From: Propionicimonas sp020161015
GTDB taxonomy: Bacteria; Actinomycetota; Actinomycetes; Propionibacteriales; Propionibacteriaceae
Length of the DNA: 64,000 nucleotides
Assembly: GCF_964266745.1 (NCBI RefSeq)
Contig: NZ_CAXWGX010000028.1
Span: 62,001-126,000 of the forward strand
Reading direction: 5' to 3'
The translations under genes were made by a program, and so were the position numbers. How positions within the stretch are numbered: the first letter of the stretch is position 1; each line of letters starts with the position of its first letter. Positions 32,793 through 40,053 of this stretch are shown one piece after another. The notes under the pieces were generated by a model. The model was not told the DNA's origin and did not search any database. It saw nothing but the letters and a program-made list of their open reading frames with translations.

Positions 32793-33680
32793 TCAGGTGA
32801 GCGATGCGGTGTAGATCGAACCGATGGAGGCGGCGAGCGCCGCGTCGAACTCCGCGTCGGTCATGTCGGCCCGAAGACCCTCGGTCAGCGCGCGGCTGAA
32901 GCTGGCGATCAGGCCGGCGTTGAGCGCCAGCAGGCGGTTCGCCTCGTCCCGGCCGTAGCCGCCCGACAGTGCGACCACCCGGAGCACCGACCGGTGCGCG
33001 ATGAGCTCCTGGTACAGGTTCGGCTCGGTCGGGATGGTGAGCTTGAGCATCACCCGGGTCCCGGACGGGAGGTCGGCGAGTCGCTCGATGATGCCAGCCG
33101 TCACCATGGCCTCGCAGGCGGCCCGGTCGGGTGCGGTGATGTCCACCTCCGGCTCGATGATCGGCATCAGCCCCGCGTCCAGGATGCGGCGGGCGGCGGC
33201 GAACTGCTGGTCGAGCACCGCGTCGATGCCGGCAGGGTGGGCCGACTGCACGAGCGAGCGCATCTTCGTCCCGAAGACGTGGCGCGCTGTGGCGCGCTCG
33301 AGCAGGTCGTCGAGGTCGTCCATCGGCGCCATCAGCCGCACGCCGTCCGCGGCCTCGGCGAGCCCCCGGTCGACCTTCACGAACGGGACGATCTGCTTGT
33401 AGTCCCACAGGTAGTCAGGGATGCCGACGTCGTCGATGTGGCGGTCCATCGTCTGCTCGAACAGGATCGCGGCAAGCACGCGGTCGCCGGTGAAGGCGGA
33501 ACTGGTGATGATCCGGGTGCGGAACGCGTGGATCAGGTCGAACATCTCCGCGTCCGAGGAGTACCGCTCGGGGCCGATGCCGTAGCGGCCGAGCGCCCCC
33601 GGGGTGCTGCCGCCGGACTGGTCCAGGGCCGCGACGAAGCCCTTGCCGGTCTCGATCCGCGAAAGCTGGCTGGTATCCAT
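32793..33680 (-). CDS. fda: Fructose-bisphosphate aldolase, class I
   Basis: Schiff-base aldolase of glycolysis and gluconeogenesis. 295 residues: ETGKGFVAALDQSGGSTPGAL at the N-terminus, PFVKVDRGLAE, PIIEPEVDI, and the Schiff-base lysine in MLKLTIPTEPNLY; VALSGGYGRDEAN binds phosphate. ATG 33680 has AGGAGGAG upstream; an ATG 19 codons earlier lacks a ribosome site. Confidence 0.92.
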   Translation of the reverse strand: MDTSQLSRIETGKGFVAALDQSGGSTPGALGRYGIGPERYSSDAEMFDLIHAFRTRIITSSAFTGDRVLAAILFEQTMDRHIDDVGIPDYLWDYKQIVPFVKVDRGLAEAADGVRLMAPMDDLDDLLERATARHVFGTKMRSLVQSAHPAGIDAVLDQQFAAARRILDAGLMPIIEPEVDITAPDRAACEAMVTAGIIERLADLPSGTRVMLKLTIPTEPNLYQELIAHRSVLRVVALSGGYGRDEANRLLALNAGLIASFSRALTEGLRADMTDAEFDAALAASIGSIYTASLT

Positions 33681-33792
33681 GGCTCCTCCTGACACCCGCC
33701 GCCGGAGGCCGCCGATGCCCCCGGCGGGGCCGCACATCGACCACTTCCAGCCTAGGCCGGGAGGTCGGCGCGCGCCCGGGCCGGAACCGAAC

Positions 33793-33798
33793 TAGTGT
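33793..33798 (+). promoter_or_regulatory. -10 element of the gene at 33805 (leaderless)
   Basis: TAGTGT, 6 nt before ATG 33805; no ribosome site present. Confidence 0.65.
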
Positions 33799-33804
33799 CA
33801 GGTC

Positions 33805-34320
33805 ATGAGGACCAACGGTGCGCTTCAGATCATCTTCGCGTTCTTCCTTGGGCTGGTGGTGGTCGCCTTCGTCGGCATCGGCGTCAACACCTTCTACCCC
33901 GAGCCGCCCTACACGGGCCAGGAGGGCATGGACTGGAACTCGCAATGGCGGCTGGTCACCGGCATCATCCTGCTGGTCTGCGCCACCCTGTTGCTGGCGG
34001 TCTCCCTGTTCCTCCCCGAGGACCAGGGCGTGCTCTCCAACGGAATCCTGCTGGGTGGGGTCTTCACCATGGTCTACGCGGTCGGCATGACCGTCACCAG
34101 CGACCGCAGCGTGCTGCGGTTCGGGGTGGTCGCCGTCGCGCTGGTGGTGACGATCGCCATCGGGTACGTCAAGTTCGTCCTCGCCCGGCGGCGGCGGGAG
34201 GCCGGTGCTGCGCGGACGGCCGGCGAGGAGGGTGCCGCGGCGGTCTCGGCCGACCTGGCCGGGCGCCTGGCGGTGGTCGAGGGCAAGCTGGACGCCCTCG
34301 CGCGCGCCCTCCACGGCTGA
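33805..34320 (+). CDS. Four-helix membrane protein with coiled C-terminus, unknown
   Basis: 171 residues. Hydrophobic segments at about 7-27, 49-70, 77-97 and 104-123, then a cytoplasmic tail with RRRREA and a short amphipathic helix (VVEGKLDALARAL). Conserved-looking YPEPPYTGQEGMDW loop between the first two helices. Not recognised. Likely leaderless. Confidence 0.8.
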   Translation: MRTNGALQIIFAFFLGLVVVAFVGIGVNTFYPEPPYTGQEGMDWNSQWRLVTGIILLVCATLLLAVSLFLPEDQGVLSNGILLGGVFTMVYAVGMTVTSDRSVLRFGVVAVALVVTIAIGYVKFVLARRRREAGAARTAGEEGAAAVSADLAGRLAVVEGKLDALARALHG

Positions 34321-34356
34321 GGCCCCGACCGCAGGGTGAGCCGATCTCCGACTGAT

Positions 34357-34377
34357 CCGCGCACCCGCGGTGCGCGG
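34357..34377 (+). terminator. Hairpin downstream of the membrane-protein gene
   Basis: Perfect 8-bp stem CCGCGCAC / GTGCGCGG with loop CCGCG, 37 bp after the stop codon. It sits where the -35 region of the next gene would be, so it may also affect that promoter. Confidence 0.45.
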
Positions 34378-34382
34378 GTGGT

Positions 34383-34388
34383 TACCCT
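34383..34388 (+). promoter_or_regulatory. -10 element of the repeat-protein gene (leaderless)
   Basis: TACCCT, 6 nt before ATG 34395; no ribosome site. Confidence 0.65.
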
Positions 34389-34394
34389 ACGTGC

Positions 34395-35750
34395 ATGAGC
34401 CAGTCTCCGTGGCCGCCGCGGATCGGCGACGTGGTCAACGGCCACCAGTGGAACGGCGCCCAGTGGGTGCCCCTCCCGCCCCAGGTGGGCCAGATCGTGA
34501 ACGGGCACCGCTGGGACGGTCGCCAGTGGGTGCCGCTCACGGCGACCCCGCCGCAGGCCACCGTGCCGCAGGCGCCCGTCCAGCAGGCACCCGCGCAGCA
34601 GGCACCGGTGATCGGGCAGGTCGTGAACGGGCACCGCTGGGACGGCCGCCAGTGGGTGCCGGTGCAGCAGGCCCCCGCGATCGGACAGGTCGTGAACGGC
34701 CACCGGTGGGACGGTCGGCAGTGGGTCCCGCTCGGACCGCAGGTCGGCGAGGTCTCCAACGGCTACCGCTGGGACGGCGTCCGCTGGGTGCCGGTCGCCC
34801 CGGCAGCCCCCGCCGTCGGCGAGGTCGTGAACGGGTACCGCTGGGACGGTAGCCAGTGGGTGCCGCTGGGGCAACCCGCTCCCGCGCAGCCCGCGGCAAC
34901 CCAGCCCGTCACCGCGCAGCCCGTCCCTGCGCAGCCCGTCCCTGCGCAGGCCGGCCCAGCCCAGGCCGGCCCTGATCAGGCAGGCCCTGCGGCACCGGTG
35001 CTGCCCCGGCCCGCCTCGGAGGCCCAGCCCACGGCGGCGCAGTCGGCGCCGACCGCGCGCATCCTTCCCCCGCCCGAGGCCCCCGGCCCGTCGGCTGCCG
35101 CTGCCGACACCCCGGAGCGACCCGAGTCGCCTCCGGGGACACCGTCCACCGATGCTCCCGCCACCCCGTCTCCGGCGACCCGGGCACCGGCGTCCGCGAT
35201 GCCGACGCCGGTGTGGGCCCTGCCGTCCCCGCAGCCGGCACCGCAACCCGCTGCGCCCCCGGTCGTGCCGCAGCCCGTCCCCCCGCAGCCCGCCCCGCAG
35301 CAGCCTGTGCCGCAGGGGCCGCTCACCGCGCTGTCGGAGCTGCGCAGGCTGTCCGACGCGTGGCAGTTCGAGTGGGGCCAGAAGGGCGACGTGGTCACGA
35401 TGCACCGGGTGATCGCCGAGCAGAAGGCGTTCATGATGACGTCGCGGCTGGAGTACCACGCGCGGGTCCGGGTGGACGACGCGCACCGCGAACTGCGGTT
35501 CACCGAGTACCTCAAGGAGTCGGGCGCAGGGGTGACCGGCGGCGGGGACGACGACTCGATGTCCATGGGCTTCGGCGTCCAGCGCTCGAGCTACAACACG
35601 CGCTCGGACGGGATCGCGGAGGCCATCGAGGAGCAGGTGCAGCGGTACCGGCCGAAGTATCCGATCGACTTCCGCTACGACCTCGTGCGCGAGCAGGCGA
35701 AGGGCCTGGCCGACGCCGTCGGCTACGCGTTCCGGTACGGGCCGTTCTGA
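34395..35750 (+). CDS. Six-repeat NG-xx-WDG-x-QWVP protein with Pro/Ala linker, unknown
   Basis: 451 residues. Residues about 10-160 hold six copies of an 18-residue unit, consensus IGxVVNGHRWDGRQWVPL, the first with WNG. Next is a 150-residue Pro/Ala/Gln-rich linker (PAQPVPAQ repeats). A C-terminal domain of about 140 residues (309-451; LSELRRLSDAWQFEWG ... YPIDFRYDLVREQAKG) looks folded. No signal peptide or membrane segment. The WDG-QWVP unit resembles the short tryptophan-rich DUF2510-type motif that often precedes membrane or stress proteins in actinobacteria; function unknown. Confidence 0.8.
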   Translation: MSQSPWPPRIGDVVNGHQWNGAQWVPLPPQVGQIVNGHRWDGRQWVPLTATPPQATVPQAPVQQAPAQQAPVIGQVVNGHRWDGRQWVPVQQAPAIGQVVNGHRWDGRQWVPLGPQVGEVSNGYRWDGVRWVPVAPAAPAVGEVVNGYRWDGSQWVPLGQPAPAQPAATQPVTAQPVPAQPVPAQAGPAQAGPDQAGPAAPVLPRPASEAQPTAAQSAPTARILPPPEAPGPSAAAADTPERPESPPGTPSTDAPATPSPATRAPASAMPTPVWALPSPQPAPQPAAPPVVPQPVPPQPAPQQPVPQGPLTALSELRRLSDAWQFEWGQKGDVVTMHRVIAEQKAFMMTSRLEYHARVRVDDAHRELRFTEYLKESGAGVTGGGDDDSMSMGFGVQRSSYNTRSDGIAEAIEEQVQRYRPKYPIDFRYDLVREQAKGLADAVGYAFRYGPF

Positions 35751-35753
35751 GCC

Positions 35754-36608
35754 TCAGGTGCGCACCCGCGCCACCAGGTGGGCGCGGGCGCCGTCCCGGC
35801 TGGTGACGGCCGCGGACCACCCGTCCCGTTCCGCCTGCCACCAGGCGCCGACCGTCGAGGGCAGCAGCACCGGGCGCAGGAAGTCCACGTCCACCGCGTA
35901 GGTGGCGGGCAGGCGGGCGTCGAGTGCGGCGAGCAGCCGTGCGTGGGTCCACATCCCGTGGATGATCGGACGGGCGAAGCCGAACGCACGCGCCGCCAGG
36001 ACGTTGGTGTGGATCGGGTTCGGGTCGCCGGAGACGCGCCGGTAGTCGCGGCCCAGGCCCGCGGCCAGGCGCCACAGGGCAATGGGGGAGCGCGGCTCGA
36101 CCGCGGGCCGGGTGACCTCGTCCGGCTCACCGGCCACCCGGGCACCGGGCGCCAGGTAGGTGCTCACGCCCTCCCAGACCGGTTCGTCGCCCCTGCGGAC
36201 CTCGCCGACCATGTCGAGCAGCGCACCCCTCCGGTGCGGGCGGAGGTTGCCGGCGCGCACCGACACGTCCAGCACCTCGCCGGCGGCGACCGGACGGTGC
36301 AGGCGCATCCGGTTCGACACGTGCACGACGCCGGCGAGCCGGATCGTGGACTCCGGGCCGGAGAGCAGGTGCACGTGGAGCGGGAAGGTCAGCACGTGCA
36401 GCCACGTCGGCGGGACGGCGTCCCGCACTCCGAAGCCGCAGACCCGGTCGTAGTCGGCCAGGCGAGCCACGTCCTGCCGAACGCCGGTCACGACGGCGGT
36501 CGACCGCGGAAGGCGGGCCGGCCCGCGGTGCAGGGACGGCAGCGCTGCGCGCGCGAAGAGCGGGCCGAGGCGCGGCATCCCGGCCAGGAGGTCGACGTCG
36601 GCGTCCAT
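35754..36608 (-). CDS. htdX: MaoC-type acyl dehydratase (HtdX-like)
   Basis: 284 residues, double hot-dog. The C-terminal hydratase-2 motif is clear: YRRVSGDPNPIHTNVLAARAFGF then PIIHGMWTHA (Asp and His catalytic pair). Such proteins hydrate trans-2-enoyl thioesters. The ATG shares one base with the fabG4 stop (TGATG). Gene order matches the mycobacterial htdX-fabG4-fadA2 group. Confidence 0.88.
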   Translation of the reverse strand: MDADVDLLAGMPRLGPLFARAALPSLHRGPARLPRSTAVVTGVRQDVARLADYDRVCGFGVRDAVPPTWLHVLTFPLHVHLLSGPESTIRLAGVVHVSNRMRLHRPVAAGEVLDVSVRAGNLRPHRRGALLDMVGEVRRGDEPVWEGVSTYLAPGARVAGEPDEVTRPAVEPRSPIALWRLAAGLGRDYRRVSGDPNPIHTNVLAARAFGFARPIIHGMWTHARLLAALDARLPATYAVDVDFLRPVLLPSTVGAWWQAERDGWSAAVTSRDGARAHLVARVRT

Positions 36609-38077
36609 CAGGCGCCGACCAGGTTCTGGCCGCAGACCCGGACGACCTGCCCGGTGACGCCCGCGCTGTCCGGGTCGAGGAAGTAGCAGATCGTCTCGGC
36701 CACATCCACCGGCAGGCCGCCCTGGCTGAGGCTGTTCGTCCGGCGGAACACCTCGCGCTGAACGAACGGGATGCGGGCCGTCATGTCGGTCTCGATGAAG
36801 CCGGGCGCGACGGCGTTCACCGTGATGCCACGCGGGGCGAGCTCGGGGGCCAGCGCGCGGACGAGCCCCGCCACGCCGGCCTTGGACGCGGCGTAGTTGG
36901 CCTGTCCCCGGTTGCCCGCGATGCCGGAGGTGGAGGCGACGCCGACGATCCGGCCGCCGTCGGCCAGCCCGCCCGGGCGCCCGTCGAGGAGGACCGGGTT
37001 GATCCGCAGTTCGGCCTCGAGGTTCACCGAGAGCACCTGCGCCCAGCGCTGCGCGTCGGTGTTCACCAGCAGCTTGTCTCGGGTGATGCCGGCGTTGTGC
37101 ACGATGCCGTACAGGTGGGCCTGCCCGCCGTGCCGGGACGCCACGTGGGCGGCGATCCGCTCCCCGGCGTCCGCGGCGGTGACGTCGAGCTGCAGCGCGG
37201 TCCCGTGGAGCCGGTTGGCCAGCGCGGCCAGTGCCTCGCCGGCCGCCGGGATGTCCACGCAGACCACCGTCGCGCCCTGCCCGGCTGCGACTGTCGCGAT
37301 CTGCGCCCCGATCCCCCGGGCCGCCCCGGTGACCGCGACGATGCGCCCGGCGAGCGGCCGCGCGTCCCCCCGCGCGTCGACCCGCCGTCCGCCCCCTCCG
37401 CGTTCGCTGCCGAGTGCAACGCCCGCTGCCGGAATTCCGGCAGCGGGGGTTGCACTCGGGGGCAGGAACGGGGTGGGGGTGGGGGAGGGCGAGAGGGGGA
37501 GGCGGGGGGCGACGATCCAGGACTGGCCGTCGACGAAGGCCGAGCGGCCCTCGAGCAGGAAGCCGAGGGTCGAGGCGAGATCGGACGCGGAGGTGCCGGC
37601 GGCCACGAACACCAGGTTGCAGGTGGCACCGCGGCGCAGTTCCTTGCCGACGGTGCGGCTGATCCCGTCGAGGGCCTGGCGGACGGCGCGCGCCTCCAGG
37701 CCGTCCACGTCGTCGTCGGCGACCAGCACCACCCGCCCGGACGCCGCCAGCGCCCGCAACGCGGGGCGCAGCACCGCCCGGAGCGCCTCGAGCTGATCGA
37801 TGCGACGCAGGTCTCGCGCGTCGACGACGATGCCGCCGATGCGCCCGGGGTAGGCGGGCGGCTCGGGGCCGTCGTCGAGCAGCGGCTCCCCCGCGCGGAC
37901 GCCGAGCAGGGCCAGCGTGTCCGACACCAGCGTGGAGCCGGCCAGGGACGCCAGCACCAGCGGCTCGTCCGGCAGGGCCGGCCCGCGACGGAGCACCGGG
38001 GGCTCCGCGAGCCCGAGGCGAGAGGCGACGGCGCGTCCCGGTGCCGAGGTGAACGCCCGCTCCAGCAGCCCGGCCAT
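36608..38077 (-). CDS. fabG4: Two-domain 3-oxoacyl-ACP/CoA reductase (FabG4-like)
   Basis: 489 residues. N-terminal flavodoxin-like, non-catalytic domain (1-195), then an unusual Pro/Ala linker (about 198-240), then a short-chain dehydrogenase (244-489): VTGAARGIGAQIA nucleotide loop, HNAGITRD, GVASTSGIAG (catalytic Ser region), NYAASKAGV (Tyr-Lys), and NAVAPGFIETDM. Reduces beta-ketoacyl thioesters with NAD(P)H. The linker is encoded by a 50-bp near-perfect palindrome. ATG 38077 shares one base with the thiolase stop. Confidence 0.92.
   Translation of the reverse strand: MAGLLERAFTSAPGRAVASRLGLAEPPVLRRGPALPDEPLVLASLAGSTLVSDTLALLGVRAGEPLLDDGPEPPAYPGRIGGIVVDARDLRRIDQLEALRAVLRPALRALAASGRVVLVADDDVDGLEARAVRQALDGISRTVGKELRRGATCNLVFVAAGTSASDLASTLGFLLEGRSAFVDGQSWIVAPRLPLSPSPTPTPFLPPSATPAAGIPAAGVALGSERGGGGRRVDARGDARPLAGRIVAVTGAARGIGAQIATVAAGQGATVVCVDIPAAGEALAALANRLHGTALQLDVTAADAGERIAAHVASRHGGQAHLYGIVHNAGITRDKLLVNTDAQRWAQVLSVNLEAELRINPVLLDGRPGGLADGGRIVGVASTSGIAGNRGQANYAASKAGVAGLVRALAPELAPRGITVNAVAPGFIETDMTARIPFVQREVFRRTNSLSQGGLPVDVAETICYFLDPDSAGVTGQVVRVCGQNLVGA
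37410..37459. repeat. 50-bp near-perfect palindrome inside fabG4
   Basis: Two 25-bp arms meeting with no loop at 37434/37435, one mismatch (37421/37448). Centre CCGGAATTCCGG, outer ends CCGAGTGCAAC and GTTGCACTCGG. It lies wholly in the interdomain linker and keeps the reading frame. Confidence 0.95.
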
Positions 38078-39345
38078 CACACCGCCTCCAGCAGCGCGAC
38101 GACGCCCTGGCCGCCGGCAGCGCACACCGACACCAGGCCGCGCGCGCCGGTGCCGCGCTCGTGCAGGAGCTTGGCCAGCGTCGCGACGATCCGTCCGCCG
38201 GTCGCGGCGAACGGGTGCCCGGCGGCCAGCGAGGAGCCGTTCACGTTCAGCCGGCTGCGGTCGATCGCGCCCAGCGGGGCGTCGAGTCCCAGCCGGTCGC
38301 GGCAGTAGCGCTCGGACTCCCAGGCGGCGAGCGTGGCCAGCACGGTGGACGCGAACGCCTCGTGGAGCTCGTAGAGCTCGACGTCCTGCAGCGACATCCC
38401 CTGGCGGGCGAGCAGCCGCGCCGCGGCGTGGGTCGGCGCCAGCAGCAGGTCGTCGCCGGCGACGTGGTCAACAGCGGCCACCTGGGCGTCCACGATCCGC
38501 GCCAGCGGCGGCAGCCCGTGCGCCAGGGCCCACTCCTGCTCGGCGAGGAGCACCACGGCGGCGCCGTCGGTGAGCGCGGTGGAGTTGCCGGCCGTCATCG
38601 TGTCGCCGAACACCGGACGCAGCGCGGCCAGCTTCTCCACGGAAGTGTCCGGGCGCAGGACGGTGTCCCGGGACACCCCGAGGTAGGGGGTGACCAGGTC
38701 GTCGAAGAAGCCCGTGTCCCAGGCGCGGGCGAGGTGGGCGTGCGACGCGGCGGCCAGTTCGTCCTGTGCCTCCCGGGAGATGCCCCACGCCGCCGTGGTC
38801 GGCGCCTGGTGCTCGCCCATCGACAGCCCCGTCCGCGGCTCCACGACCTGCGGCGCCACGGGCGCGAGGTGGCCGGGCCGGATCGAGGCCAGCGCGCGGA
38901 GCCGCTCGGGGATGGTGCGGGCGCGGTTGGCTGCGAGGAGTGCCCGCCGCAGTCCCTCGCTGACGGCGATCGGGGCGTCGGAGGCCGAGTCCACCCCGCC
39001 GCCGATCCCGACCGACGCCTGCCCGAGGGAGATCTTGTTGGCGACGTACACGACGGCCTCCAGGCCGGTGCCGCACGCCTGCTGGAGGTCGACGGCCGGG
39101 GTGGTCGGGGCCAGCGCGGACGACAGCACGGCCTCGCGGGTCAGGTTGAAGTCCCTGCTGTGCTTGAGCGCGGCACCGGCCGCCACCTCGTCCAGCTCGC
39201 TGCCGGCGAGCCCGAAGCGCGCGACGAGCCCGTCGAGGGCTGCGGTGAGCAGGTCGGTGTTGCCCGCGGACGCGTAGCGGGTGCCCGCCTTCGCGAACGG
39301 CGTCCGGTTGCCGCCGACGACGACCGGGGTACGGGGAAGCTGCAT
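38077..39345 (-). CDS. fadA2: Acetyl-CoA acyltransferase (thiolase, FadA2/FadI-like)
   Basis: 422 residues. Catalytic features: nucleophile Cys in QQACGTGLEA, His in LNVNGSSLAAGHPFAATGGR, and second Cys in SVCAAGGQG; GNSTALTDGAA is also typical. Cleaves 3-ketoacyl-CoA or condenses acyl-CoAs. AAAGGAGGA precedes ATG 39345. First gene of the thiolase-fabG4-htdX operon, divergent from a TetR regulator. Confidence 0.93.
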   Translation of the reverse strand: MQLPRTPVVVGGNRTPFAKAGTRYASAGNTDLLTAALDGLVARFGLAGSELDEVAAGAALKHSRDFNLTREAVLSSALAPTTPAVDLQQACGTGLEAVVYVANKISLGQASVGIGGGVDSASDAPIAVSEGLRRALLAANRARTIPERLRALASIRPGHLAPVAPQVVEPRTGLSMGEHQAPTTAAWGISREAQDELAAASHAHLARAWDTGFFDDLVTPYLGVSRDTVLRPDTSVEKLAALRPVFGDTMTAGNSTALTDGAAVVLLAEQEWALAHGLPPLARIVDAQVAAVDHVAGDDLLLAPTHAAARLLARQGMSLQDVELYELHEAFASTVLATLAAWESERYCRDRLGLDAPLGAIDRSRLNVNGSSLAAGHPFAATGGRIVATLAKLLHERGTGARGLVSVCAAGGQGVVALLEAV

Positions 39346-39396
39346 CGGTCCTCCTTTTATTCGATACCGACGGTAGCAGATACGTCAGGTACTGGG

Positions 39397-39402
39397 TACT
39401 GT
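39397..39402 (+). promoter_or_regulatory. -10 element of the TetR gene (leaderless)
   Basis: TACTGT, 6 nt before GTG 39409. Lies within GGTACTGGGTACTG, a partly symmetric sequence that could also bind the regulator. Confidence 0.6.
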
Positions 39403-39408
39403 GGAGGG

Positions 39409-40053
39409 GTGACCACCGATGGACGCGACACCCGCTGGGCCGAACACCGCCTCACCCGCAGGAGGGAGCTGGTGGAGGACACGTTGCGGGCGATCCGCAA
39501 GCACGGCGCCGGCGTGGGCATGGACGAGATCGCCGCGCAGGCGGGCACCTCCAAGACGGTGATCTACCGGCACTTCGGCGACCGCGCCGGGCTGTACGTC
39601 GCGGTCGTGGCTGCCGTCCACGAGTTCATCCACGCCGACCTGAGGGTCGCGCTGGAGCTGACCGACGCCGACGACCTGCGCGTGCTGGCCCACGACCTCG
39701 CCGACGCCTACCTCTCCCTGGTCGAGCGCGACCCCGACATCTACCGGTTCGTGCTCAGCCCGCCGTCGCTGGAAGCCGCGTCGATCGACCCCTACGGCGG
39801 CCTGCCCGAACTCATCGGCAGCCACGTCAGCCGGGCCTTCGCCGGCCACCTGCGCCGGCACGGCCAGGACCCGTCCTGCGCGACCACCTGGGGCCACGGC
39901 CTCGTCGGCTTCATCCGGGCGGCGGCGGACGCCTGGATGGCCACGGAACCCCGCCAGCCGCGCGCGGTCGTGCTGGCAGAGCTCGACGCCTTCTTCACCC
40001 CGGCCCTGGCCGTCGGCCTGGCCGCCGTCCCCCCACGACAGGAGCAGGAATGA
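39409..40053 (+). CDS. TetR-family regulator of the fatty-acid locus
   Basis: 214 residues. Helix-turn-helix VGMDEIAAQAGTSKTVIYRHFGDRAGLYVAV near residues 34-64; C-terminal ligand domain similar to fatty-acid regulators. Placed between two divergent fatty-acid operons and overlapping the acyl-CoA oxidase gene by 4 bp, so it most likely controls both. GTG start with TACTGT 6 nt upstream, leaderless. Confidence 0.88.
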   Translation: MTTDGRDTRWAEHRLTRRRELVEDTLRAIRKHGAGVGMDEIAAQAGTSKTVIYRHFGDRAGLYVAVVAAVHEFIHADLRVALELTDADDLRVLAHDLADAYLSLVERDPDIYRFVLSPPSLEAASIDPYGGLPELIGSHVSRAFAGHLRRHGQDPSCATTWGHGLVGFIRAAADAWMATEPRQPRAVVLAELDAFFTPALAVGLAAVPPRQEQE

